Made by a program: the position numbers and the translations under genes. Positions 1 to 8,041 of a stretch of DNA of 40,858 nucleotides are shown here, piece by piece. This DNA comes from Paludibacteraceae bacterium (GTDB lineage Bacteria; Bacteroidota; Bacteroidia; Bacteroidales; Paludibacteraceae). The notes under the pieces are model-generated. The model was not told where the DNA came from. It saw only the letters and a list, made by a program, of their open reading frames with translations, and did not search any database. Positions within the stretch are counted from its first letter, which is position 1. Each line of letters opens with the position of its first letter. Where the stretch lies: the NCBI GenBank assembly GCA_024683975.1, contig JAIKXR010000137.1:1-40858 (forward strand). Reading direction: 5' to 3'.

Positions 1-458
1 TGGCACAGACTTTGTCATTTGCGCCTTCATGCTTGTATATAGGGCGCAGTTACAACTTCCCTGTAGCACTTGAGGGCGCACTCAAACTCAAGGAAATCAG
101 TTATATACACGCAGAAGGTTATCCTGCTGCCGAGATGAAGCATGGACCTATAGCACTTATTTCACAAGACATGCCAGTTGTCTCCATCGCTACACAAAGT
201 GAGATTTATGACAAAATAGTGAACAATATTCAGGAGATTCGGGCAAGACAAGGCCGGGTAATCGCTGTTGTTAACGACAATGACAGCGCGGTCTCAGCTC
301 TTACAGACGATTATATCACAGTCCCCGCTACAGCCGAATGTTTAAGTCCGATAATCAATATTATCCCTTTGCAACTGCTCTCTTACTATGTTGCTTGTCT
401 CAAGGGATGCAATGTTGACCAGCCGCGTAATCTCGCTAAGTCTGTAACCGTTGAGTGA
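1..458 (+). CDS. glmS: Glucosamine-6-phosphate synthase, C-terminal end (partial)
   Basis: The frame is open from the left edge (codons from base 3) to a TGA at 456-458. The product is the second SIS (sugar isomerase) domain of the enzyme that makes glucosamine-6-phosphate from fructose-6-phosphate and glutamine, the first step towards UDP-GlcNAc for peptidoglycan and LPS. Diagnostic stretches are [30 protein letters not shown] and the family's nearly invariant C-terminus [15 protein letters not shown]. The N-terminal glutaminase and first SIS domains lie outside the window. No clear hairpin follows the stop. The next gene is tRNA-His, which has its own promoter. Confidence 0.95.
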   Translation, partial: AQTLSFAPSCLYIGRSYNFPVALEGALKLKEISYIHAEGYPAAEMKHGPIALISQDMPVVSIATQSEIYDKIVNNIQEIRARQGRVIAVVNDNDSAVSALTDDYITVPATAECLSPIINIIPLQLLSYYVACLKGCNVDQPRNLAKSVTVE

Positions 459-596
459 TTTTTTTGTACAATCTTATTATCAATAATTTAAGAAACGCAA
501 TCACCTCCTTTCTATGCCGAAAAGGACTGTTTTGCCAATCATAAATTTTCCGAAATTTTCCGAAAACTCAAATTTTTGTATTTTTTTTTCTAAATA

Positions 597-628
597 TTTG
601 CGGAGTTCATTTTCTTGCCGTACTTTTG
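597..628 (+). promoter_or_regulatory. Bacteroidetes-type promoter upstream of tRNA-His
   Basis: A -33 TTTG (597-600) and a -7 TACTTTTG (621-628) are separated by 20 bases, matching the primary sigma factor consensus of Bacteroidetes (TTTG, 19-21 bases, TAnnTTTG). Transcription would begin near 635, about 90 bases before the tRNA. The same TACTTTTGCGC core precedes the tmRNA at 24219. Confidence 0.75.
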
Positions 629-723
629 CGCCCGCTTAACGCGATTGAAGAGCGATAAACTGCATCATGATGTAGATGATTGTTCATTAATTATGTGTTT
701 GTTTGTCGGAATTCAATCTTTAT

Positions 724-799
724 GGTGGTCTTAGCTCAGTTGGTAGAGCATCGGATTGTGGTTCCGAGTGTCGTGGGTTCGAACCCCACATTCCACCCA
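724..799 (+). tRNA. tRNA-His (GTG anticodon)
   Basis: The D arm is GCTC/GAGC, the anticodon stem TCGGA/TCCGA is perfect around a TTGTGGT loop (anticodon GTG), and the T arm is GTGGG-TTCGAAC-CCCAC. G724 pairs with C797 as the G-1:C73 identity pair special to tRNA-His. The acceptor stem is odd: GTGGTCT (725-731) faces ATTCCAC (790-796), which gives two adjacent mismatches, T729:T792 and C730:T791, in an otherwise normal molecule. Confidence 0.9.
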
Positions 800-806
800 T
801 CTAAAA

Positions 807-832
807 ATCAGCACCTTACGTGCTGTTTTTTC
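807..832 (+). terminator. Rho-independent terminator after tRNA-His
   Basis: A short hairpin, CAGCAC-CTTA-CGTGCTG, is followed directly by a run of T, a few bases after the tRNA 3' end. Confidence 0.7.
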
Positions 833-840
833 TTTTTTCT

Positions 841-1092
841 ATACCAAAAATTTCCCAAGTGTGAAGTAGAAAGCAATATGCACGTGCATAAGCACTCGCA
901 CCTACATTCCAAAAACAAAAAAGCGATTTTAATAACATCCGGTAGACTTGACATTTCAATTTCTGTTTACAATAACAGCCGGTACAGCAAAGGGCTGTAG
1001 TCAGCCACCGGCAGGTAGAGTGAAGGACACCGCTGTTTAGTCCAGGGCGAACAAACATGACAGAAAGAGGTAGACCGTAGGTAAGTATATAA
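841..1092. other. Non-coding stretch with nested hairpins; function unknown
   Basis: No convincing protein gene lies between the tRNA terminator and the operon terminator. Within it GCCGGT (978-983) pairs with ACCGGC (1007-1012), enclosing a second perfect hairpin ACAGC-AAAGG-GCTGT (984-998). Bases 970-1080 look less AT-rich than their surroundings. I do not recognise an RNA family, and no good promoter of the local type is visible on either side, so a structured RNA is only a possibility. Confidence 0.3.
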
Positions 1093-1124
1093 CAAAAACC
1101 GCTGGCCAGTCATTTGCCAACGGT
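1093..1124 (-). terminator. Terminator of the 19-kb minus-strand operon
   Basis: On the minus strand ACCGTTGGC (1124-1116) and GCCAGCGGT (1106-1098) form a nine-pair stem with one mismatch and a nine-base loop, followed by TTTTT (1098-1094). It lies 25 bases beyond the stop of the last operon gene, which ends at 1149. Confidence 0.75.
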
Positions 1125-1148
1125 CATGCATAATATTCTTCAACTATC

Positions 1149-2060
1149 TTATTGTACTATTTCTTCCCTAGTTATCCCATCAATACTGAATTCTGAATAA
1201 TGACTACGATATCGATATCGAATTATTCCCTGTTTCTGCTTTCCATTCTCATAACGCAAATATGCTCTTATAACCCCATTCTCATCTTGCGTAAGGTAAT
1301 AAGTTCCGTTCAAAATTCCTAACTCTCGTATTACACGGCCATATGCATCGTATGTGGCATTATGCTGCCGAAAAGTTCCATAATTCGTAAATTCGTAGTG
1401 CCAAACCCCATTTATACCATAAACAGCCTTAATGTTTTGAATTTTGTGCTCTTGTGGTTGACTCCTATACTGATTATCATAATTGCTATTACTGTAATTA
1501 TTCGTTCTACCAGTACTTGTGCCCCAATCTGGTTGGAAGGTACTACTGCGCGTATTAACATTATTCCAAGTAATACTCCTATATTCATAATCATAGTATC
1601 CTCCACTGGCATTAGGAATAACAGGTTCCGCAAGTTCATCTTTTTCAAGGGCGAAAAAACGAACTTGATACTGAACCTCTCCTTGAGGGTGAACAATGAC
1701 GTCATATGGAAAAAAAATCACATATTTCTCTATCAATGTTCCGTCATAAGGTAAATACTTATAAGCTCCCTGCGCCCATACTCCTTGACCGCTAGAATAC
1801 GCTGCACTCCCCTTATTTGAGAAAGGAACATTTTCCCATCTACCATCGTTCCTCTGAAGAAGTTCTGCGCATACGTGGACATCTTTCCCCTTTAACCCAT
1901 CAAAATTTACGTCCAAAACGTATCTCATTCCAGATTTTCCTTCTGAATTTCTAACATTTAGTTCAAAACTAATAGACCTAATCTTATACGTTGCTCCTTG
2001 GAGATTAAATCCACAACAAGCGACTAACAAAACCAACAACCCTATAATTTTTTTTCTCAT
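1149..2060 (-). CDS. Exported protein of unknown function
   Basis: This 303-residue product begins with a Sec signal peptide (MRKKIIGLLVLLVACCGFNL, then QGA). The N-terminal half (about 25-160) looks like a beta-sandwich rich in aromatic and charged residues. A low-complexity Asn/Ser/Tyr/Arg linker follows (about 165-205). The C-terminal part (about 210-303) has alternating aromatic strands such as YGINGVWHYEFTNYGTFRQH. I do not recognise a family. It is the last gene of the kinase/PBP operon, just before the terminator, and starts 64 bases after the extended end of the zinc-ribbon gene. Its export fits the many exported products of this operon. Confidence 0.75.
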   Translation of the reverse strand: MRKKIIGLLVLLVACCGFNLQGATYKIRSISFELNVRNSEGKSGMRYVLDVNFDGLKGKDVHVCAELLQRNDGRWENVPFSNKGSAAYSSGQGVWAQGAYKYLPYDGTLIEKYVIFFPYDVIVHPQGEVQYQVRFFALEKDELAEPVIPNASGGYYDYEYRSITWNNVNTRSSTFQPDWGTSTGRTNNYSNSNYDNQYRSQPQEHKIQNIKAVYGINGVWHYEFTNYGTFRQHNATYDAYGRVIRELGILNGTYYLTQDENGVIRAYLRYENGKQKQGIIRYRYRSHYSEFSIDGITREEIVQ

Positions 2061-2235
2061 AATGAAAAAATGTTAATTGTCTTTCACATTAACTTGCTTA
2101 TTTACACGCTTTGCTACAATAATACTAACTTATACTGTCCAACAAAATCCTTTTCTCAGCACCACCTGACTGTGCATTTGCATCTGGTTGTTTTTGAAAT
2201 ATCTTTTCCTTTTGTTCCAAAATTGCACATCGTCT

Positions 2236-2931
2236 CTATACTTCCCGTTTTTCTGCCGGAGTCAGATATTCTTCACCAATTCGGAACACTTTCTTAACTT
2301 TATTCGCCGCACGTTTTTTGACACCATTATAGATGTCCCGTGTGTACCTGTTTAACTGTCCATAATCTATGGCTCTCAGAGTCTCCGCACATTGCTCAAA
2401 CATCCCGGCCTCCCGATATAGTTCCGCTTTGAACAAAATATCATCAGGCCTTTCCCAATCCGCTAAAGCAATATATCTTTGGATGTTGTGAACAAAGAAT
2501 TCAAATTCCTCTTGTGGCGGATTTGGTTCACACGGAGGTTCATGAATGAATGTTCCGCTCCTATCATAAAGTCGATAATAGGCATTGTTGTATGCATGTA
2601 TCATGTTCAAAAGTATGATACACCTGTCTCTATCATCGATTGTTGTATCTTCTTTAAACTGCTCATACGCCGCCTTCCATTGGGAATATGACAGTTCCCC
2701 TAACTCATCAGACATGGTATTTCCTGTTCGTCCTTCTTGCTTATAGTGCAGATAATACTTGCCACACCGTGGGCATTTCTGTACCGGCGAAACTCTCGGC
2801 ATCATAGGACCTACAGTCTTTCTGTCAGACCAGCTTGTAGAGCCTATCCCATTCCCTGAAAGCAGTGACAACAATTCTTTTTCAGCCCCGCAAAATGGAC
2901 ATTCGACAATTCTTGAGTTAGCTTTCTGCAT
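2236..2931 (-). CDS. Zinc-ribbon protein, probably cut short by an amber codon
   Basis: This cytoplasmic product of 231 residues has an N-terminal zinc ribbon built from two CxxC knuckles, CPFCG (11-15) and CPRCG (53-57). An all-helical, TPR-like part follows, with many Tyr, Arg and acidic residues. The frame meets TAG at 2236-2238, right after the charged sequence EKREV. Beyond this TAG the same frame stays open for 36 more codons to a second TAG at 2125-2127. That tail is hydrophilic and protein-like (RRCAILEQKEKIFQKQPDAN and onward), so the original gene probably ended at 2125. The gene lies between the BrxL-like ATPase and an exported protein. Function is unknown. Confidence 0.75.
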   Translation of the reverse strand: MQKANSRIVECPFCGAEKELLSLLSGNGIGSTSWSDRKTVGPMMPRVSPVQKCPRCGKYYLHYKQEGRTGNTMSDELGELSYSQWKAAYEQFKEDTTIDDRDRCIILLNMIHAYNNAYYRLYDRSGTFIHEPPCEPNPPQEEFEFFVHNIQRYIALADWERPDDILFKAELYREAGMFEQCAETLRAIDYGQLNRYTRDIYNGVKKRAANKVKKVFRIGEEYLTPAEKREV

Positions 2932-2996
2932 AAAATATATTTTGTGTTTGATGACTAAGAGGAAGATGAGTATCGATAGGTTTTGCCATATATAAA

Positions 2997-4433
2997 CTAT
3001 CGAATATTAAAATCTCCCATTTCTGCTTTGAACTCTTTATCTATCAAGTGGCACTGCTGCCGGATAATCTGCCGAGAAGTAACCGCAGGCCCAAGGCAAT
3101 AACGTGCGTACAATTGTTTGAAATTCTCTTGATCGTCTTCGACAATGTCTTCCATTGACTGAATATGTGGGAACAAAAGCTTATGATATGCAGCAGTAAG
3201 CCTCTTTACTGCTTTCTTGTCACGTAAATCACAATCCTCATTAGTTTCCACTAGTATATCAAACATATCATCATACTCCGGAGCGGGACGCAATAGGTGA
3301 AGTACGGTAGAGAAATACTCTGTATTAAGCGTCCAACCCTCCATGATATGGCTTTGGTTGAGACGCGGTAACTTCCACCCCTCGATGAAACCATGAAAGC
3401 GATCCATTGTCGCAGACTCATGGAACATCTCCGGCAGATTTCGGAAATAGTCCGTATGCTGAGGTTTAAGGTCTTTATTCAAAGGTATGTTCCCTAACAA
3501 CACCAAACCACACTCTGATTGAAATGGAACGCTATCGACTTTCGTTTCACCGGCTTCAAGATATACTTTCAGAATAGCCTGCATCTCGTCAGGCTCTGCA
3601 AAGGTCATAGTAGAAATCTCATCCATACCGACCACATCGTGGTTCTTTATCACCCCAAACTGCTTAGTAGCCTTATTGTAAAACAAGCGAGCGCGTGAGG
3701 TTTTACCTCCACCAAGCAGCCACGCATACTTGCTAAGGTTAGTATAAACATACGACTTACCCGTCCCCTTAGGACCAAGCTCAATTATGTTGAGGCGTGG
3801 CTCTACTAAGGAGAGCATTCTGCTAATCATGAGCAGTTTCTCCTCCTGCGAGAGCATTTCCGCATTATACTCCATGATGGTAACAAGTACGTCTATCCAC
3901 TCGTCCAACGAGAATTGCTGACGTGCTTGCATAAAATAGTCCATATCTATTTTATATGGCTCAAATGCAAGGTACGATGTGATTTGAATATAGCCATTTC
4001 TTTTGCCCTCCGGCTCTACATATTCAAGAGTGATATTGCCCCAATACTCTCCATCGGCTAGTTCTGCGCCCTTTTCTTGTAGCAGAGTGTCAGTAACATA
4101 AGCATCCGAGGTGATACCTAAATCTGGGATGGTCACTTTGACACGTTTCTTCGCTATATCTGTAGTCGTCGTAAAGCGAGTTGTTATATTTACAACTTCT
4201 CCAGAAATCAGACGTTGCTTGATATAGTTGCTATCAATAGGCATTTTCTCGTCAAGATAATGCTTGAGCGCATCCGCATCAATATTGCCTTCTCTGTCCG
4301 TATAACGACGAAGAACAAAGTCTTTGACAAAAGAAGGCAGATTGCGCCCCTTAAAAAAGGCATTATTACTTACCTGCTTTATAACAGACAAATCCGGAAA
4401 AACTTCCTTGATTTTTTGATTGATGTAAGACAT
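2997..4433 (-). CDS. BrxL-like AAA+ ATPase (no protease domain)
   Basis: This 478-residue product resembles BrxL of BREX phage-defence systems, whose ATPase core is MCM-like. It has an N-terminal helical and beta region (1-180), Walker A GPKGTGKS (about 220-227), the family-typical RARLFYNKATKQFG segment, Walker B VVGMDEIS (267-274), and sensor-like LLGNIPL. A Lon-type protease domain with a catalytic Ser/Lys is not present. Shorter BrxL relatives of about 450 residues exist, so this may be full length. No other BREX gene (pglX, pglZ, brxC) is in the window. The gene starts five bases after the extended end of the metalloprotease gene and ends with TAG. In this operon it may serve as an ATP-driven remodeller rather than in phage defence; this is inference. 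Confidence 0.8.
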   Translation of the reverse strand: MSYINQKIKEVFPDLSVIKQVSNNAFFKGRNLPSFVKDFVLRRYTDREGNIDADALKHYLDEKMPIDSNYIKQRLISGEVVNITTRFTTTTDIAKKRVKVTIPDLGITSDAYVTDTLLQEKGAELADGEYWGNITLEYVEPEGKRNGYIQITSYLAFEPYKIDMDYFMQARQQFSLDEWIDVLVTIMEYNAEMLSQEEKLLMISRMLSLVEPRLNIIELGPKGTGKSYVYTNLSKYAWLLGGGKTSRARLFYNKATKQFGVIKNHDVVGMDEISTMTFAEPDEMQAILKVYLEAGETKVDSVPFQSECGLVLLGNIPLNKDLKPQHTDYFRNLPEMFHESATMDRFHGFIEGWKLPRLNQSHIMEGWTLNTEYFSTVLHLLRPAPEYDDMFDILVETNEDCDLRDKKAVKRLTAAYHKLLFPHIQSMEDIVEDDQENFKQLYARYCLGPAVTSRQIIRQQCHLIDKEFKAEMGDFNIR

Positions 4434-4437
4434 AATG

Positions 4438-5133
4438 TTATGAGACTATAAATGTAACAATATTTACTAAAAGATTCCATAAATCAATAGCAATAGTCTT
4501 AAATGCAAGAAAAACATTCTGCTCAGGTATATACGATAACAATAACACTGCCAAGTCGAATAACCAAACGGAAGTAATATAACAGTAACTAAACCACAAT
4601 GGAAACTGAGAAATGTCCGTCTGATAACTTCATGTCTGCTCAGCTATGCAAACAACATGCAGTCCCAAACTAAAACCTATAAGTATGTCTATGACCGGCA
4701 AGAATGGCGTTACAACTACACTGCGTAGCACCAATAACGGAAACGTATATATTGGAAAACAATAAGGGGCGAGAGCCGTTAAAAACAAAGTCTTTTCACT
4801 ACCACTTGATCTAACAACACCACTTCCTGCCTCTTCTGCATGAAACGAATGTATTCTCCGGAAAAGAAGAAGATCTGTTATCGTATGGGTTAATTCATGC
4901 GTAAAGGTTTTCGTCATCTCCATGTTCTTAACAAAAAACTTATTCATAAGCGGGAAAATGATTGCTCCTATAGCACACCAAATATACCAAGGATAATAGT
5001 TCCCACGCATATTATGAAACCAGCGTAATAACAAGCCCCAATGCTTAGTTAGAGCACTCCATATCTCTATTCCCCAAAATATCCCTAAAATCAAGCAAAG
5101 AATAGTCAATAATATGGCTTTGTATGTCCTCAC
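4438..5133 (-). CDS. Membrane M50-like metalloprotease, interrupted by an opal codon
   Basis: The product has several membrane segments (about 5-25, 48-66, 115-135 and 140-160) and a zinc site HELTH at 79-83, as in site-2-protease/M50B-like intramembrane proteases. The GTG start at 5133 overlaps the TAG of the upstream gene. The frame meets TGA at 4630-4632 after residue 167, but continues open for 63 codons to a TAA at 4438-4440 with convincing membrane-protein sequence (SYQTDISQFPLWFSYCYITS, then VWLFDLAVLLLSY). That tail also fills the gap up to the next start at 4433. The TGA therefore looks like a nonsense change, most simply CGA (Arg) to TGA. The HExxH site lies before the stop, so a truncated product could keep it. 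Confidence 0.75.
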
Positions 5134-5762
5134 TAAAAAATATCGCTTTCTTCAAACCCTCTAAATTTTGATGTTTTTGACTCTTCAGGCGAATGTGCCG
5201 GAGGTACTGAGTCCCGTACTTCTATTTTTCTCCTCAAAGAACTCTCACTCTTAGGCTCATCAACAACTTGCTTGTCTCGTAATGGCTTAGTTATCTGATT
5301 CTTGCCCTTATTAAACCCGGAAAGTTTTGCACTAAATTCTGAGCGCAATATAATATCCCTGCTTGAAGATACTTTCAACGCCCCTTCAATATCAGTCGCA
5401 ATCGAATAGTCTTTACCCAACTTTACATTATAACTCTTACCGTCATGGAAAACGAGCAGAGATTCAGACCAATTGAAAATGCATGAACGATGATACTTGC
5501 GTTTAATATTGTAAGGCGAAGATTGCTTTTCCAAATGTTGAGCTGTATCAATCCGGAAGCGCAGCAACTCTTGCTCGTACCAATAGTCACGCACATTGTG
5601 AATAACCTGCAAATCACCCACATTCACCACATCAGAAATTGCGCCACGCTTATAAATGGGCATGAGACTCACTAATGCCCAATGATAAAAACGTATGCGC
5701 CAATTCCAATCGGTCTTGCGATTTGGGATATCTTTAGGTCTAAATAACTTCAACCAAAACAT
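5133..5762 (-). CDS. Hypothetical protein of the kinase/phosphatase operon
   Basis: The 209-residue product is basic and aromatic at its N-terminus (MFWLKLFRPKDIPNRKTDWN). A folded part of about 35-140 has several charged strands (KRKYHRSCIFNWSESLLVFH), and the C-terminal 65 residues are rich in Lys, Glu, Ser and Pro and probably disordered. No family is recognised and no membrane span is obvious. It sits between the phosphatase and the membrane protease. Its TAG is followed at once by TGA and overlaps the GTG start of the protease gene, so the two are probably translationally coupled. The Ser/Thr-rich tail could be a substrate of the operon's kinase; that is a guess. Confidence 0.7.
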   Translation of the reverse strand: MFWLKLFRPKDIPNRKTDWNWRIRFYHWALVSLMPIYKRGAISDVVNVGDLQVIHNVRDYWYEQELLRFRIDTAQHLEKQSSPYNIKRKYHRSCIFNWSESLLVFHDGKSYNVKLGKDYSIATDIEGALKVSSSRDIILRSEFSAKLSGFNKGKNQITKPLRDKQVVDEPKSESSLRRKIEVRDSVPPAHSPEESKTSKFRGFEESDIF

Positions 5763-5941
5763 ATTACTGCAACCCTTTTAGAACATCTATCTCTTATTAA
5801 CCTTTGTTAGATTTTGTTTCAGCTTGACAATCTCCTGCTCTTTTTGTATAAGTTCTTTCTTCAAGACTTCTACCTCATGGATATTTGCGTTTCCATCAAG
5901 TTCACATTTCAGTTGTTCTATTTCTCTCTCCCGCTGTGAAA

Positions 5942-7033
5942 TTACTTCAACAATGAATCAGTATCCAAAGAGACTTCAACTTCCTCAAATACGCCATCTG
6001 TTTGAAGGTCTGAATACTGCAAATGGTTCTCGAATTGCGACTGCAAATTTACCAATTTTTGATTAACCCGGTACGTATAGAACAAACAAACACCACATAA
6101 GAGGAATACAATAACTACCGCTATTGTTCCGACTAAATTAAGTTTCTTCATATCTTTAGTTTCTACATTAATTTTATCTTCTTTTCCCTTATCGGACTCC
6201 TTAACAGGAGCAACACCTCCCTCTTCACGAACTTGCTCATGCTCTGTTTGGTTAACTGTTTTCTCTTTCTCTTCAGCGATATATTCCACCAGCACGACAG
6301 TTATATTATCTTTCCCCCCTGCTTCATTAGCAGCAGCAATAAGAGATTTCGCTTTGGAGGTTAAATTTTTGCCTGTTTTAAGAACTTCAATTATCTGCTT
6401 AGACGTAATTAAGTCAGTTAATCCATCAGAACAAAGCAAAAAAATTGAGTTTGGCAACAAAGGAAATTCCGCTGCCTCTAAAAAATCACGGTCGGCTACT
6501 TCGTGCTTTGCAGAGCCAACATCACGGCTTATGACATTACGTTGCGGATGATGCATAGCCTGCTCTTCTGTCAAGTCACCCATTTCCTCTCGATAACCGA
6601 TGAGTGAGTGATCATGAGACAACTTTCGAAGTTCCCCATGATGAAATTGATACAAACGTGTATCACCAACATGCACCATGTCAATGACTTTCCTTTGTTT
6701 GTCAACTATAGCTGATGTCAATACACAACTCATAGATGGCCTGGCCGTGTCAACCTGACGCCTGTCAAAAATAGCATTATTTGCACTAACTACTGCCTGC
6801 TTCAGCAGTTCAAGACGCTCACCATTTTGGAAGTTTTGCAGATACTTCGGGATTTCTGTCCGCGCAATCTCGGCAGCAACTTCACCTCCTTCGTATCCAC
6901 CAACTCCATCAATAGCCACTGCAAGGACGGTGTTAATATCCATCTGCTTAGCAACGAACGCATCTTCATTATTAGTGCGTTGCCGCCCCATATCTGTCAA
7001 ACCGTAAACGGATAATTTCTCTTTCGTTTTCAT
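5942..7033 (-). CDS. PP2C-family Ser/Thr phosphatase with a membrane anchor
   Basis: This 363-residue PPM phosphatase would reverse phosphorylation by the Ser/Thr kinase encoded upstream. Metal-binding and catalytic motifs are all visible: RTNNEDA near residue 20, AIDGVGGYEGGE (about 41-52), VHVGDTRLY, LLCSDGLTDL and GGKDNITVVLVEY. A charged linker and one membrane span (LVGTIAVVIVFLLCGVCLFY) follow, then a short tail. The TAA at 5942 is probably not the original end: shifting the frame by one base at about 5945-5950 opens 50 more codons of coiled-coil sequence (EREIEQLKCELDGN and onward) ending in TAG at 5787-5789. ATGA overlaps the stop of the preceding FHA gene (7030-7033), indicating coupling. 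Confidence 0.92.
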   Translation of the reverse strand: MKTKEKLSVYGLTDMGRQRTNNEDAFVAKQMDINTVLAVAIDGVGGYEGGEVAAEIARTEIPKYLQNFQNGERLELLKQAVVSANNAIFDRRQVDTARPSMSCVLTSAIVDKQRKVIDMVHVGDTRLYQFHHGELRKLSHDHSLIGYREEMGDLTEEQAMHHPQRNVISRDVGSAKHEVADRDFLEAAEFPLLPNSIFLLCSDGLTDLITSKQIIEVLKTGKNLTSKAKSLIAAANEAGGKDNITVVLVEYIAEEKEKTVNQTEHEQVREEGGVAPVKESDKGKEDKINVETKDMKKLNLVGTIAVVIVFLLCGVCLFYTYRVNQKLVNLQSQFENHLQYSDLQTDGVFEEVEVSLDTDSLLK

Positions 7034-8031
7034 ACTAATTCAGGATTTGCATTAAACTCTACACTGATAGTATCATTCAAGAAGATTTTTGAATTGAACT
7101 TTGATAAAGTAACCCAATTCAATGAACCTCCATAACTAAGCGGTACTTCGCGGGCATTTAAACGAGTCTTAGCAAATGCCGCCAAAGCAAAAGTTTGCGT
7201 CATTTTGTCATACTTAATCTGAACATGGGACTTGCTAACTGCATCGCTGTCTATCTTAACGATATTCCTTGTCGAGCGTGTATCTGAGTTCCCGGAAATA
7301 TCTATGTAGTCATCCATCATTTCATATACGTTATATCCGCCTCCTTCCGCTGCCCATCGCAATGTTGCCCATCCTTTTCTTTGCATGTCGGAAGAAGCAG
7401 TGATTAGAGTTGTATCTTCACTGAGATTCTTGTCGAAGTTGAATGTGTATGAGCCTTCGCTCAGAATTTCCATACCAAGAAGCGCGTCCATATTAATATT
7501 ATTCTCGTTGGTATTGGAATTCTGACATTTAACAGATAGATGAACATTCGCTTCTTGTCTAACATTTCCATGCTGTGCCTTTTGAATGTCAAAAGTTGTT
7601 AAACTTCCAGTTGTGATGATTTCTCCCCGCCTAATAATGTCCTCTTTGCCGTCTTTCTCGCCAAACTGACAAGCAGAAAATTGGAAGAACCAATAAGTAG
7701 CTGGAGGTGCGAAATTAACACCGCTATTATATGTGTCACGTTTTTTCTTGATAGAAGCGTAAAACTCTGCGACTACTTCTGGCAAAACGAACGGTAACGA
7801 CTCCTTTGCCGTATTATAGTCATCAGGGTGCATTAAAATGTTAAATGACATAGGATAGAGCAGACGACGACCAACTGACAATTCTTCCATCTGGTCATTG
7901 AAGTGCTCAACCAATTCTTTCAACAAAATCTTGTTGGTTATCTTGGATGTTTGAGGCTTCTGTTTGCCATTATCCGGCTCTACCGTACCTAAAGACAAAC
8001 CTTTCTTCAATAGTTCAAAAATTTTGCACAT
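7030..8031 (-). CDS. FHA-domain protein with a possible FhaA_N-like N-terminus
   Basis: This cytoplasmic protein of 333 residues has a C-terminal FHA-like phosphothreonine-binding region, recognised by VSKSHVQIKYD around residue 270 followed by short beta strands. The N-terminal half holds SVGRRLLYPMSFNILMHPDD near residues 52-71. That resembles the start of the DUF3662/FhaA_N domain of actinobacterial FhaA, where a similar segment describes a basal protein fold; the likeness is weak and judged by eye. It lies between a second FHA gene and the phosphatase, overlapping the latter by ATGA. A role as adaptor between the kinase and envelope proteins is likely. Confidence 0.72.
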   Translation of the reverse strand: MCKIFELLKKGLSLGTVEPDNGKQKPQTSKITNKILLKELVEHFNDQMEELSVGRRLLYPMSFNILMHPDDYNTAKESLPFVLPEVVAEFYASIKKKRDTYNSGVNFAPPATYWFFQFSACQFGEKDGKEDIIRRGEIITTGSLTTFDIQKAQHGNVRQEANVHLSVKCQNSNTNENNINMDALLGMEILSEGSYTFNFDKNLSEDTTLITASSDMQRKGWATLRWAAEGGGYNVYEMMDDYIDISGNSDTRSTRNIVKIDSDAVSKSHVQIKYDKMTQTFALAAFAKTRLNAREVPLSYGGSLNWVTLSKFNSKIFLNDTISVEFNANPELV

Positions 8032-8041
8032 AACATTTTAT

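Noticed and set aside
680-1000. A 106-codon plus-strand ORF across tRNA-His
   Set aside because: It overlaps the tRNA and its terminator and has no protein-like composition.
970-1080. RNase P RNA or a cobalamin riboswitch
   Set aside because: Short stretches such as ACAGAAAG are reminiscent, but the conserved cores of either family are not found.
2997-4433. A BREX phage-defence locus
   Set aside because: Only the BrxL-like gene is present; pglX, pglZ, brxA, brxB and brxC are absent from the window.
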